This document shows, piece after piece, positions 17,235 to 26,532 of a stretch of DNA of 64,000 bases. The notes under the pieces were generated by a model. It had not been told where the DNA came from. It saw only the letters and a program-made list of their open reading frames with translations, and did no database searches. The stretch's first letter is position 1. Every line of letters starts with the position of its first letter. The DNA is from Pseudochelatococcus lubricantis (GTDB lineage Bacteria > Pseudomonadota > Alphaproteobacteria > Rhizobiales > Beijerinckiaceae). Both the position numbers and the translations under genes were made by a program. The DNA is taken from the NCBI RefSeq assembly GCF_042432495.1, contig NZ_JBHLXC010000006.1, forward strand, positions 558,001 to 622,000, read 5' to 3'.

Positions 17235-18251
17235 ATGGCCAGACATTTCATGCCCACCGACGCCCTGGCGCTTGCGCGGAATATCCTGATCCTCCATGGC
17301 GCGGCGGATAACGTGGCGGAAATCGTGGCCGACTGCCTGGTGCGCGCCGAAAGCGACGGCAGCCGCAGCCATGGCCTCGCACGCCTCCCCGACCATGTCG
17401 CCTCCATCCGCGCCGGCTGGGCAGACCCCGCCGCCCAGCCGGACATCCGGCAGGTGAAGCCCGGCCTGCTGCGCGCCGAGGGCAACAACGGCTTCACCCC
17501 CGTCGCGGCACGGCTGTCACGCGACAGGCTGGCGGCCATGGCGGCGGCGGAAGGCATGGCCGCCCTCTGCGCGCGCAACTCGCATCACATCGGCGCGCTG
17601 TGGTGCGATGTCGAACCGCTCGCCGAATTGGGCTTCGTGGCCTTCAACTTCGTCCATTCCCGCCCCCGGATGGCGCCGTATGGCGCGGCCCGCGCGCTGA
17701 TCGGCACCAACGCCATGGCGTTTTCCTTCCCGGATGGAAAGGGCGGCGCGATCACCTGGGATCAGGCATCGAGCCAGCTTTCGCTGGGTGACGTGCGGCT
17801 GCACGCGCAAGAGGGGCGGCCGCTGCCACCTGGAGTTGGGCTGACGCGCGCAGGCGAGCCTACGACCGACCCGGCGGAAATCCTGGCGGGCGGGCCGCTG
17901 CTGCCGTTCGGCGGCCACAAGGGCGCTTCCATCGCGGTCATGGTGGAGGTAATGGCGGCGGCGATGACAGGCGCGGCCTTCGGCTTCGAGGACCGTTCCG
18001 CCGCCTATCCGGGGGCGGCAAGCTCCAACGCCGGCCAGTTCCTGCTCGTTCTCTCGCCCGAGGCCACGTCCGGCGGGGATGTTGCGGAGCGCTTCGCAGC
18101 CTTCGTGGCACATCTGCACTCGGACCCCGCCGTGCGCCTGCCCGGCGAACGCCGGCACGCCAACCGCGCCCGCGCCGCGAAGGAAGGCTTCGACATCTCC
18201 GACGATCTGGCGAACCGGCTCGACGGGCTGCTCGTGCGCAAGACGTCATAA
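17235..18251 (+). CDS. Malate/L-lactate dehydrogenase family (LDH2) oxidoreductase
   Basis: A 338-residue NAD(P)-dependent dehydrogenase of the LDH2/MDHG fold; the family includes ureidoglycolate dehydrogenase and delta1-piperideine-2-carboxylate reductase. Signatures are the early ESDGSRSHGLARLPDHV, ARNSHHIGALW with the catalytic-type histidine, and LPFGGHKGASIAVMVE. I chose the ATG at 17235 for its upstream AAGGA and fit to family length; longer readings have no support. Given the divergent FAD amine oxidase and importer, reduction of a cyclic imine is my preferred guess, ureidoglycolate the alternative. Confidence 0.88.
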   Translation: MARHFMPTDALALARNILILHGAADNVAEIVADCLVRAESDGSRSHGLARLPDHVASIRAGWADPAAQPDIRQVKPGLLRAEGNNGFTPVAARLSRDRLAAMAAAEGMAALCARNSHHIGALWCDVEPLAELGFVAFNFVHSRPRMAPYGAARALIGTNAMAFSFPDGKGGAITWDQASSQLSLGDVRLHAQEGRPLPPGVGLTRAGEPTTDPAEILAGGPLLPFGGHKGASIAVMVEVMAAAMTGAAFGFEDRSAAYPGAASSNAGQFLLVLSPEATSGGDVAERFAAFVAHLHSDPAVRLPGERRHANRARAAKEGFDISDDLANRLDGLLVRKTS

Positions 18252-18266
18252 GTCGATCGGGCATAC

Positions 18267-18304
18267 GCCGGGTCGCACGGCTCTGGATGGGCCGAAGACC
18301 CGGC
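18267..18304. terminator. Stem-loop between convergent genes
   Basis: GCCGGGTC at 18267-18274 pairs perfectly with GACCCGGC at 18297-18304, followed on the plus strand by TTTG. It lies between the converging dehydrogenase and aldehyde dehydrogenase genes and could stop both transcripts, though there is no long T-run. Confidence 0.45.
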
Positions 18305-18327
18305 TTTGAATGGCGCGGGCGTCTGAT

Positions 18328-19788
18328 TCACGCCGGCCTGACGCCCCCAAGGCACACGTACTTCAGTTCGAGGAACTCGTCGATGCCGTAGCGCGATCCC
18401 TCGCGCCCCAGCCCCGAGAGCTTGACGCCGCCGAACGGCGCTTCCGCCGTCGATATCAGCCCGGTGTTGACGCCGACCATGCCGTAATCCAGCGCCTCGG
18501 CCACGCGGAACACGCGCGACAAATCCTTCGCGTAGAAATAGGAGGCGAGGCCGAACTCGGTGTCGTTCGCCTGCGCGATGACGTCGGCCTCGTCGGCGAA
18601 GCGGAACAGCGGCGCGACCGGGCCGAAAGTTTCCTCCCGCGCCACCGCCATTTCCTTCGTCACGTCCGCGAGGATGGTCGGCTCGTAGAACGTGCCGCCA
18701 AGGGCGTGAGGCTTGCCGCCCAGCAGGATGCGGGCGCCCTTGCTCACGGCGTCGCTCACATGCTCCTCGACCTTGGCCAGCGCCGCCGCGTCGATGAGCG
18801 GGCCGAGTGTCACGCCCTCGTCGAAACCGTTGCCCGTTCTGAGCCGCGACACGGCCTGCGCGAGCTTTTCCGCGAAAGCGTCGTAGACACCGTCCTGCAC
18901 GTAGATGCGGTTGGCGCAGACGCAGGTCTGCCCGTTGTTGCGGTATTTGGCGATGAGGGCGCCCTCGACGGCCGCATCGATATCCGCGTCGTCGAACACG
19001 ATGAAGGGGGCATTGCCGCCGAGTTCGAGTCCGAGCTTCTTCACCGTCGGCGCGCTCTGACGATAGAGCGCAACGCCGATCTCCGTCGACCCCGTGAAGG
19101 TGAGCTTGCGCACGGTCGGATTGGCCGTCAACTCCGCCCCGATCTCGGAGGCCGACCCGGTGACGACGCTGAAGAGGCCGGCCGGCAGCCCCGCGCGTTC
19201 CGCCAGAACCGCGAGCGCGATGGCGGAGAACGGCGTCTGCGAGGCGGGCTTCAGCACCATCGCGCAACCGGCGGCAAACGCCGGCCCGGCCTTGCGCGTG
19301 ATCATGGCGTTGGGGAAGTTCCACGGCGTGATAGCCGCCACCACGCCGACGGGCTGTTTGAACACCAGAATGCGCTTGTCGGGCTGGTGGCCGGGAATGA
19401 TGTCGCCGTTGACGCGCCGCGCCTCTTCCGAGAACCACTCGATGAAGCTCGCGCCATAGCCGATCTCGCCGATCGCCTCCGGCAGCGGCTTGCCCTGCTC
19501 AAGCGTCAGGATGCGCCCGAGGTCTTCCTTGCTGGCCTGCAGCAGCTCGAACCAGCGGCGCAGCACGTCCGAACGCTCCTTGGCGGTGCGGCTCGCCCAT
19601 TCCCGCTGCGCGGCGGCCGCTACTGCGATCGCCCTGCGCACGTCGGCCGCGCCGATCCTCGGTACCCTTCCGATCGCCGCGCCGGTCGCCGGATCGGTGA
19701 CCGTGATTGCCTCCTCGCCGGTCTCGATCCACTCACCCGCGACGAGCGCCGCCTCGCGAAAAAGCGTCGGATCCTTCAGGACTGTCAT
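18328..19788 (-). CDS. gabD: NAD(P)-dependent succinate-semialdehyde dehydrogenase family
   Basis: A 486-residue aldehyde dehydrogenase that oxidises succinate semialdehyde or a near relative such as glutarate semialdehyde or alpha-ketoglutarate semialdehyde. Seen in the protein: PWNFPNAMITRKAGPA, the NAD fold stretch LTFTGSTEIGVAL, the catalytic Glu in LELGGNAPF and the catalytic Cys in NNGQTCVCANRIYV. The start at 19788 has a strong AAGGAGG site. The GabD/DavD/KGSADH groups are hard to separate by eye. Its nearness to the amine-oxidase and importer operon suggests that it may finish that route, but it is a separate transcription unit. Confidence 0.9.
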   Translation of the reverse strand: MTVLKDPTLFREAALVAGEWIETGEEAITVTDPATGAAIGRVPRIGAADVRRAIAVAAAAQREWASRTAKERSDVLRRWFELLQASKEDLGRILTLEQGKPLPEAIGEIGYGASFIEWFSEEARRVNGDIIPGHQPDKRILVFKQPVGVVAAITPWNFPNAMITRKAGPAFAAGCAMVLKPASQTPFSAIALAVLAERAGLPAGLFSVVTGSASEIGAELTANPTVRKLTFTGSTEIGVALYRQSAPTVKKLGLELGGNAPFIVFDDADIDAAVEGALIAKYRNNGQTCVCANRIYVQDGVYDAFAEKLAQAVSRLRTGNGFDEGVTLGPLIDAAALAKVEEHVSDAVSKGARILLGGKPHALGGTFYEPTILADVTKEMAVAREETFGPVAPLFRFADEADVIAQANDTEFGLASYFYAKDLSRVFRVAEALDYGMVGVNTGLISTAEAPFGGVKLSGLGREGSRYGIDEFLELKYVCLGGVRPA

Positions 19789-20052
19789 TGTTTCCTCCTT
19801 CATGCGGAAATTGTCGGGTGCCCTCCGCCAGGAACGCAAACATCCCCGAGGGCCGTCCGTCAAGCATCCGCGTTCAGGAGAGGATACGCGCGCGATACTC
19901 CTGGCGCCGGCTTCGGCGGCGGGCACGATATCGACGCCGCCGTCCGGACCGCTCTCGGCCTTGACGGGCAATCCGGATTTCGTGGTTGCCCCTGCTTCCG
20001 CCAGATGTAATTCCGGTGCTATGGCCTTGTGACGCAACCTCCGAGGCCAACC

Positions 20053-20400
20053 ATGTCGCTCAACCTGAACACGCTGCTGCCCCCTGTGATGCTGATCGCG
20101 TCGAATGTCTTCATGACATTCGCATGGTACGGCCACCTGAAATATAAATCCTCCCCCCTGCTGATCGCCATCCTGGCGAGCTGGGGGATCGCGTTCATGG
20201 AGTATTGCCTTGCCGTCCCCGCGAACCGGATGGGCAGCGAGGTCTATTCGACGGCCCAGCTCAAGACGATGCAGGAAGTGATCACGCTTGCCGTATTCTC
20301 CGGCTTTTCCGTCCTGTGGCTGAAAGAGGCGATAACCGTCAACCATGTCATCGGGTTCGCGCTGATTGCCTGCGGCGCCGCGTTTGTGTTCCGCGCGTGA
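20053..20400 (+). CDS. DMT-type small membrane protein (DUF486)
   Basis: A 115-residue integral membrane protein with four hydrophobic segments, beginning MSLNLNTLLPPVMLIASNV and containing FMTFAWYGHLK, FMEYCLAVPANR and a final FALIACGAAFVFRA. Sequence and size fit the DUF486 family, related to half-size drug/metabolite transporters; no function is established. I prefer the ATG at 20053 to a GTG at 20029. It is monocistronic in a stretch with no obvious partners. Confidence 0.85.
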   Translation: MSLNLNTLLPPVMLIASNVFMTFAWYGHLKYKSSPLLIAILASWGIAFMEYCLAVPANRMGSEVYSTAQLKTMQEVITLAVFSGFSVLWLKEAITVNHVIGFALIACGAAFVFRA

Positions 20401-20494
20401 AACGGCGCCGCTGGCCCTCTCGGCGTGCCGGTCGCGGGCACAAGGCGCGCGGCGGCCCGGGCCGCCGTCGCGACAAGGACTTGCTCAGCGGCGT

Positions 20495-22099
20495 TCAGGC
20501 CTTGCTGAAGTAGGCGTCGGCAAAATTGCCGTATATGCCGGTCGCTGAAACCGTATGTTGCCGCAATCTCTTGTGCGAGAGCGTGTACGAATAATTGCTG
20601 AGCAGATTGATGTCCGGCAGTTCGGCGGCGACGATCTGCTGGAACTTGTTGAAAAGCGCCACGCGCCGCGTCTGATCCGGGCTGACGGCTGCTTCCTCCA
20701 GCAACCTGTCGACCTCCGGGTTGCTGTAATGGGAGGCGTTCGAGAACGGCACGCCGGGCTTGAAGTTCTTCGACCAGTAAAGACGCTGGACGCCGATTGT
20801 GGGATCGAACGTGTTGGTCATAGAATTGATGATCAGCTCGAAATCCCTGTCGCGATAGACACGCTTGATATAGGAAGCGAAATCCTGCGAGCGGATCGTC
20901 ACGTTGATGCCGACGTTCGCCAGGGCCGAACGGACGTATTCGGCGATCTTGACATCCGTGTTGTAGAGGTTGCGCGGGTCCGCGATGAGCTTGAAGCGGG
21001 TACCGCCCTCGCCACGCGGGAGTCCCGCCTCGTCGAGGAGCTTCTCGGCCTTGGCCGGATCGTGGGCATGGTGCGGCAGGTCGCCGGAAAAGAAGGTCGG
21101 CAGATCCACGCTGATCGGCCCGTCGACGACGGCGCCATAACCGTAGAAGACGGTATCGAGGATTGCCTGCTTGTCGATGGCGTGGGCGATCGCCTGGCGC
21201 ACCGGCAGGCGTTTCAGGTAATCGTTGTCGAGGTTGAATTCCAGCCGTGTCACCCCGGCGTTAAAAGCCTGCCCTTTCGTGGTGATCTCAAGGTGCGGCA
21301 GCGCCAGAAGCCGCTTCAACTCGCTCAGGGGCACCGAGCCCGTCGATGCGATATGCGCCTCGCCGGTCTCGAACAGAATGGTGCGCGCGCCCGGATCGGT
21401 GATGGTGCGGAAAACGATGCGGTCGACGTAAGGCTTCGGCTGGTCCCAATAGTTCGGGTTCCGCTCAAGCAGGATGTGGCTGCCGCGAACCCATTCCTTG
21501 TAGACGAACGGCCCGGTGCCCACGGGCCGCGCGTTGACCGGATTCGTGCCCGGATCCTTGCCCTCGTAGAGATGTTTCGGGACGATCGGAACCTCCGACG
21601 CGGGCAGCGCCCCGAGCAGATACGGCGCCGGCTGCGACAGCAGCAGCACGACGGTATGGTCGTCCGGCGTCTGGATTTCGGCGAGGTTGGCGAAGGTGCT
21701 GCGCGCGCGGGAATGCCTCTCGCTGACAATGCCGATGGAATGCGCCACGTCGGCGGACGTGAAGTCCTTGCCGTCATGCCATTTGACGCCCTGCCGCAGC
21801 CTGAACGTATAGCGCAGGCCGTCTTCGCTCACCTCCCATGCAACCGCGAGCTGCGGAATGGGCTTCAGGTCGAAATCGTAGTCCAGCAATCCCTCGACGA
21901 TCTTGCCGCTGACGTCGCGCGAGACGTCCGGGCTCAGCAGCGCGACCAGATTGGTCGGCTGCTCCGACTGCACGAAGACGAGCGTGCCGCCATGGACAGG
22001 CTCTTCGGCACGCGCAGGCCGGGAAAACCATGGGCCACCGGCCAGAGAAGCCGCGGAAACAGCAAGGAGAGACGAGAAATGACGACGGTTCAGTTCCAT
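20495..22099 (-). CDS. Peptide/nickel-type ABC substrate-binding protein (orphan)
   Basis: A 534-residue SBP_bac_5 protein. MELNRRHFSSLLAVSAASL is a twin-arginine-like signal peptide ending near SRPARAEEP. Family marks are YTFRLRQGVKWHDGKDFT, PVGTGPFVYKEWVRGSH and LERNPNYWDQPKPYVDR. No permease or ATPase of this transporter class is nearby on either side, so it must work with partners elsewhere or as a stand-alone binder. It is divergent from the AraC regulator of the siderophore genes, with a 372-base spacer, which raises the possibility of co-regulation. Confidence 0.9.
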   Translation of the reverse strand: MELNRRHFSSLLAVSAASLAGGPWFSRPARAEEPVHGGTLVFVQSEQPTNLVALLSPDVSRDVSGKIVEGLLDYDFDLKPIPQLAVAWEVSEDGLRYTFRLRQGVKWHDGKDFTSADVAHSIGIVSERHSRARSTFANLAEIQTPDDHTVVLLLSQPAPYLLGALPASEVPIVPKHLYEGKDPGTNPVNARPVGTGPFVYKEWVRGSHILLERNPNYWDQPKPYVDRIVFRTITDPGARTILFETGEAHIASTGSVPLSELKRLLALPHLEITTKGQAFNAGVTRLEFNLDNDYLKRLPVRQAIAHAIDKQAILDTVFYGYGAVVDGPISVDLPTFFSGDLPHHAHDPAKAEKLLDEAGLPRGEGGTRFKLIADPRNLYNTDVKIAEYVRSALANVGINVTIRSQDFASYIKRVYRDRDFELIINSMTNTFDPTIGVQRLYWSKNFKPGVPFSNASHYSNPEVDRLLEEAAVSPDQTRRVALFNKFQQIVAAELPDINLLSNYSYTLSHKRLRQHTVSATGIYGNFADAYFSKA

Positions 22100-22471
22100 A
22101 AGAGGGCTCGCAATAGAGTGGCCTGTTTGGCAAAAACGATGGAAAAACTATCGTAGTCAAAAAAGCCGAAGCCTGCAGAAGGCCGTTGACGCATTTTTTC
22201 TTTGGGCGCCTGAAACAATATTTTCTTCTTGAGAGATGATGGCGGGGTTGTCGATACCCGGACCGGAACTTCACCTCCGGCGTGAGAGAAACTTCCCCAC
22301 CGAAATTTCGCACCCGCTCTCGTATAACTATAGTTAGATGAATTATAATTAAAATATAATATAGATTTGCAACCGCCGCTCGTTGTGATAACGAATGCTG
22401 ACTAGTTGAGCTATGCTGACCATAAATATAACTATTCTAAATAAATTCTGTGAGCCAAACGGATTCTTGCC
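22100..22471. other. AT-rich divergent spacer with palindromes
   Basis: No gene is seen. The right half is markedly AT-rich. TAACTATAGTTA at 22325-22336 is a perfect palindrome, and AATTATAATT at 22341-22350 another. TTGAGC at 22406 and TATAAC at 22427 are a weak promoter pair for the AraC gene. I could not match a known Fur, RirA or Irr site. Promoters for both flanking genes must lie here. Confidence 0.45.
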
Positions 22472-23521
22472 ATGTCTTTCCGCCCCCGGATGCAGAGCTT
22501 TCATGTCGGGGTCGAGGTCGTCTCCCCCCTGAGCTGGCGTTCGTGGAGCGGCGTGGTCGCGGATGTCTGGGAGGTTGCTTGCCCGGGAGGCGCCTGGGGC
22601 GAGTACGTATCGCCAGACCCGCGCCTGTTCATCGTTCTGGAACAGACCGCCGGCACCGGAATGGCGGATGCGGGGATCGACATCGTCGACTCGGCCGACG
22701 GCGCCGTCCATCACGCCGCGAGCGCCGGCGGGAACCCCATCTGCTATATTCCGGCGGACTTGCGCATCTGGTCGCGCGCCGAGCCGCTGCGGCGACTGAG
22801 GCATCTCGATCTCCATTTCGACAGGCGTGCCCTTGAGACGCGGATGGGCGAGAAGGTCGACAGCCGGCGCCTCGAAACGCCACGCCTGATGTTCGCCGAC
22901 GACCGGGTTCTCCGGCTTGCGCGCCTGACCGCGGAAGAATGCATGCAGCCGAGCGGTCTGGACGACATGTACGGAGACGGCCTGATCAATGCATTGCTGA
23001 CGGCGGTTCTTCAGCTGGAGAAGAAGGAGCCACGCACGCGCAGCCGGCTGTCGCAATGGCAGTTGCGCCGCGCCGTCGCTTACATCGAGGACAATTGCCT
23101 GCGTCAGATCCGGCTTGAGGAACTCGCGGAACTCACGGGACTGTCCCAATCCTATTTCAGCCACGCCTTCAAGGCGTCGACAGGCCTCCCGCCGCATCGC
23201 TGGCTGATGCGGGCGCGGATAGAGAAGGTCAAGAAACTGCTTGAACATCAGGATGCCTCGCTGCCCGATGTCGCCGCCATGACGGGCTTCGCGGATCAGG
23301 CGCATCTGACACGCATCTTCCGCAAGATGGTTGGAACGACACCCGCAGCCTGGAAGCGCGACCACGTCGCCGCACGCTCCGTTTCCCGTCTGCCACCGTC
23401 GGGAATGTTCCGCTCCGGTGTCCACAACAAGCCAGAATCGTCCGATCCAGCACAAGAACGTTCAATCCAGTATCCGGCGGTCGATGCTACACACGCCGTG
23501 CGACAAGATGGACTGCCATGA
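22472..23521 (+). CDS. AraC family transcriptional regulator of siderophore genes
   Basis: A 349-residue regulator with an N-terminal sensor region and a C-terminal AraC double helix-turn-helix at about residues 190-290. The first HTH is IRLEELAELTGLSQSYFSHA, the second follows in PDVAAMTGFADQAHLTRIF, ending FRKMVGTTPAAWKRD. A 50-residue tail beyond the usual end is unusual and low in structure. The TonB receptor gene starts 45 bases downstream, so the regulator probably controls that operon with the ferric siderophore as effector, as known for other AraC regulators of iron uptake. Confidence 0.9.
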   Translation: MSFRPRMQSFHVGVEVVSPLSWRSWSGVVADVWEVACPGGAWGEYVSPDPRLFIVLEQTAGTGMADAGIDIVDSADGAVHHAASAGGNPICYIPADLRIWSRAEPLRRLRHLDLHFDRRALETRMGEKVDSRRLETPRLMFADDRVLRLARLTAEECMQPSGLDDMYGDGLINALLTAVLQLEKKEPRTRSRLSQWQLRRAVAYIEDNCLRQIRLEELAELTGLSQSYFSHAFKASTGLPPHRWLMRARIEKVKKLLEHQDASLPDVAAMTGFADQAHLTRIFRKMVGTTPAAWKRDHVAARSVSRLPPSGMFRSGVHNKPESSDPAQERSIQYPAVDATHAVRQDGLP

Positions 23522-23566
23522 AACGGTTGCGCCGCAGCGTGACGGCTTCTGGCGACGTGCGGAAGA

Positions 23567-25720
23567 ATGACGATGGCAGCGCGCCCCGGCTCAAGCTTTA
23601 CACTCCTGTATACGACCGCTTTGTTCACGATTGGCCTGTCCTGGTCCGCGCTCGGGCAGGAGGCCGCGTCGGGGACCACACTGGATCCGGTGGTCATCGA
23701 GGCGACCGCAGGCAGCGAATCGGCGACCGGTCCCGTCAACGGCTATGTCGCGCGGCGCACCGCGACGGGCGCGAAAATCAGCACACCCATCGAGGCCATT
23801 CCCCAGTCGGTCTCGGTCATCGGCCGCCAGCAGCTCGACGATCAGGGCGCCCAGAAGGTCGACGAGGCGCTGCGCTACACGCCAGGTGTGTTCACACAGC
23901 CTTTCGGGCCTGACAGCGATACCAACTGGATGTTCATCCGGGGTTTCCAGGCGACGCAGAGCGGCACCTATCTCGACGGCCTGCCGCTGTTCAGCTATGC
24001 CTTCGCCGGCTTCTACATCGACACCTTCAATCGGGAGCGCATCGAGGTCCTGCGCGGGCCGGCCTCCGTGCTTTACGGCGGCAGCAATCCGGGCGGCATC
24101 GTCAACTACATCAGCAAGCGCCCCACGGGCGAGCGCAAGCGCTACTTCGAGGCCGGCATCAACGACGCGGGCACCGCCTATCTCGGCGTCGACATCGGCG
24201 ACCGGCTGACCGACAAGTTCGATTACCGCTTTTCCGGCATCTTCATCGGCGGCGATGGCTATACGGATTTCGCCGACGAGTTGCGCGGCTCCTTCTCGCC
24301 GAGCTTCACCTGGCGGCCCACGGGCGACACCACCCTGACAGTGCTCGGCAACTATACATTCTTCGACCAGAACCACGGCGGCGGTGCCTTCCTTCCCTAT
24401 ATCGGCACCGTGCGCCCGGCACCCTTCGGGCGCATCCGCCGCGACGCAAACTTCACCGAGCCGGACATCGATTTCTACGAACGCCAGCAGGTCAGCGTCG
24501 GTTACGAGCTGGAGCACGCCCTCAACGATCGCTGGGCCGTGCGGCAGAACTTCCGGTTCGGCTACGCCGACATCGAGGAAAGCTCGCTCTATGCCTATGG
24601 CTATCAGGGCTTTTCCGCGGTTCCCGCCGGCCCGGATTTTCTCCTTGAGCGCATCAACTTCGGCCACAAGACCGATCTGACGACTGTGACCGTCGACAAC
24701 CAGATCGAGGGCGATATCAACACCGGGCCGATCAATCACCGGCTGCTGTTCGGGCTCGACTACAAGTATGTCGACATGAACCAGATACAGGCCACGGGCG
24801 CGGCAACGCCCATCAGCGCCGTATTTCCCGTCTACGGCGCGTTGCAGGGCCTGCGCAGCGCGTATATCGATCAGAACATCAAGCAGAATCAGGTCGGTCT
24901 CTACGTGCAGGACCAGTTGCGTTTCGGCGACGGCTGGATCGTGACGCTGAACGGGCGTTACGATTATGTAGACACCAAGGCCAAGGGCACGCCCGAATTC
25001 AAGGGCACGGACGCGAAATTCTCCGGCCGCGCCGGTCTCGCCTATGAGTTCGACAACGGCATCACGCCGTATGCGAGCGTCGCGACCTTCTTCCTGCCCT
25101 CGGTCGGTTCCTCGCTCGCCACCAACATGTTCAAACCGGAGAGCGGGCATCAGTACGAAGTCGGCGTCAAGTACCGGCCTACTTTCGTCGACGGCCTGTT
25201 CACGGTGTCCTTCTTCGATCTCACGCGCCAGAACGTCATCACCGGGCCTTATCTTGCCGAAACCCAGATCGGCGAGGTCAACTCCCAGGGTGTGGAACTG
25301 GAAGCCAAGGTCAACATCACCGACAACCTGCGCGTGCTGGCGTCGTTCACCGCCTTCAATCTTGAGATCACGGACGACGCCGACACGTCGTTGATCGGCA
25401 ATACACCCTTTATCGTCCCCGAGCAGCAGGCGGCGCTGGGCGTGGATTACACCTTCGACAGCGGCATGCTGAAGGGCCTCGTGCTGGGCGGCGGCGTCCG
25501 CTATGTCGGTTCCTCCTGGGTCGACAATGCGAACACGCTGAAGGTGCCGTCGGCCACGGTGTTCGATGCCCGGATCGGCTACAAGCGCGACAACTGGGGC
25601 GTCGATCTCAACATAACGAACCTCTTCGACAAGAAGTACGTCGCGAGCTGCCAGACCCAGTTCTCGTGCGGCTATGCCGAGGGGCGCGTGTTCAAGTTCA
25701 AGGCCCATATCGATTTATGA
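23567..25720 (+). CDS. TonB-dependent ferric siderophore receptor
   Basis: A 717-residue outer-membrane receptor. A signal peptide covers about residues 1-30; LDPVVIEATA just after it is a TonB-box-like stretch. The plug domain runs from about 65 to 170 (IPQSVSVIGRQQLDDQGAQ, LRYTPGVFTQPFG, IEVLRGPASVLYGGSNPGG), then the barrel, ending in FKFKAHIDL with a typical aromatic-rich terminal strand. There is no N-terminal signalling domain, which fits control by AraC rather than by an ECF sigma factor. The stop overlaps the fhuC-like ATG. Plug and barrel resemble FhuA/FoxA receptors for hydroxamates; ligand not determined. Confidence 0.95.
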   Translation: MTMAARPGSSFTLLYTTALFTIGLSWSALGQEAASGTTLDPVVIEATAGSESATGPVNGYVARRTATGAKISTPIEAIPQSVSVIGRQQLDDQGAQKVDEALRYTPGVFTQPFGPDSDTNWMFIRGFQATQSGTYLDGLPLFSYAFAGFYIDTFNRERIEVLRGPASVLYGGSNPGGIVNYISKRPTGERKRYFEAGINDAGTAYLGVDIGDRLTDKFDYRFSGIFIGGDGYTDFADELRGSFSPSFTWRPTGDTTLTVLGNYTFFDQNHGGGAFLPYIGTVRPAPFGRIRRDANFTEPDIDFYERQQVSVGYELEHALNDRWAVRQNFRFGYADIEESSLYAYGYQGFSAVPAGPDFLLERINFGHKTDLTTVTVDNQIEGDINTGPINHRLLFGLDYKYVDMNQIQATGAATPISAVFPVYGALQGLRSAYIDQNIKQNQVGLYVQDQLRFGDGWIVTLNGRYDYVDTKAKGTPEFKGTDAKFSGRAGLAYEFDNGITPYASVATFFLPSVGSSLATNMFKPESGHQYEVGVKYRPTFVDGLFTVSFFDLTRQNVITGPYLAETQIGEVNSQGVELEAKVNITDNLRVLASFTAFNLEITDDADTSLIGNTPFIVPEQQAALGVDYTFDSGMLKGLVLGGGVRYVGSSWVDNANTLKVPSATVFDARIGYKRDNWGVDLNITNLFDKKYVASCQTQFSCGYAEGRVFKFKAHIDL

Positions 25721-26526
25721 CATCCCGTATCGACAGCGCCGATGTTTCAACCGTCCCCCTCTACGAGCTGGAGGGGGTCGGTTTTTCCGCGGGCTCCCGC
25801 ACGATCCTTCCCGGCCTCACGCTGTCGATTGCACCCGCGCGCATTCACGGTCTCGTCGGTCCCAACGGCTCGGGCAAGAGCACGCTCATCCGGATGCTGG
25901 CGCGCCAACTCGATCCGACCGGCGGACGTCTCTGCTTCATGGGGCAGGACATCCGGAGCTGGAACCCGGGCGATTTTGCCCGTTCCGTCGCCTACATGCC
26001 CCAGTTCACGCCGCCCGCCGAGGGCATGACGGTGACGGAACTCGTGGCGCTCGGCCGTTTTCCGTGGCACGGAGCGCTCGGCCGCTTCACCGCGCGCGAC
26101 CGGCTGAAGGTGGACGAGGCGCTGGCCGATACGGGCCTTGCGGGCTTTCGCGACCGGCTCGTCGACCGCCTGTCGGGCGGGGAGCGCCAGCGGGTCTGGC
26201 TTGCGATGATGCTGGCGCAGGATACCCGCTGCCTGCTGCTCGACGAACCGACCTCGGCGCTCGACGTCGCCCATCAGGCGGAGATGCTGTCGCTGGTGCG
26301 CAGACTCAGCCGCTCGCGCGGGCTTGGCGCGGTGGTCGTGCTGCACGACATCAACATGGCCGCCGCGATCTGCGACGACATCCTCGCGCTGCGCGACGGG
26401 GCGCTGATGGCACGCGGCGCGCCCGAGGCGATCATGAAGTCTGCCGTGCTGGAGGAACTCTATGGCCTGCGCATGGGGATATTTCCGCATCCCGGAACCG
26501 GCAGGCCGATTGCCTACGTTGAGTGA
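25717..26526 (+). CDS. fhuC: Ferric siderophore ABC importer, ATP-binding subunit
   Basis: A 269-residue FepC/FhuC-type ATPase. Walker A is LVGPNGSGKSTLIRML, the signature is RLSGGERQRVWLAMMLAQD, Walker B is CLLLDEPTSALDVAHQ and the switch is VVLHDINMAA. The loop ALGRFPWHGALGRF is typical of iron-siderophore ATPases. Its ATG overlaps the receptor stop (ATGA), and the binding-protein gene follows 6 bases on. The gene symbol reflects family and order, not proof of hydroxamate specificity. Confidence 0.93.
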   Translation: MTSRIDSADVSTVPLYELEGVGFSAGSRTILPGLTLSIAPARIHGLVGPNGSGKSTLIRMLARQLDPTGGRLCFMGQDIRSWNPGDFARSVAYMPQFTPPAEGMTVTELVALGRFPWHGALGRFTARDRLKVDEALADTGLAGFRDRLVDRLSGGERQRVWLAMMLAQDTRCLLLDEPTSALDVAHQAEMLSLVRRLSRSRGLGAVVVLHDINMAAAICDDILALRDGALMARGAPEAIMKSAVLEELYGLRMGIFPHPGTGRPIAYVE

Positions 26527-26532
26527 ACGGCC

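Noticed and set aside
23518..23913. A small plus-strand frame overlapping the AraC end and the receptor start
   Set aside because: It is in a different frame from the receptor, has an arginine-rich composition and no family; the receptor frame has a signal peptide and plug domain.
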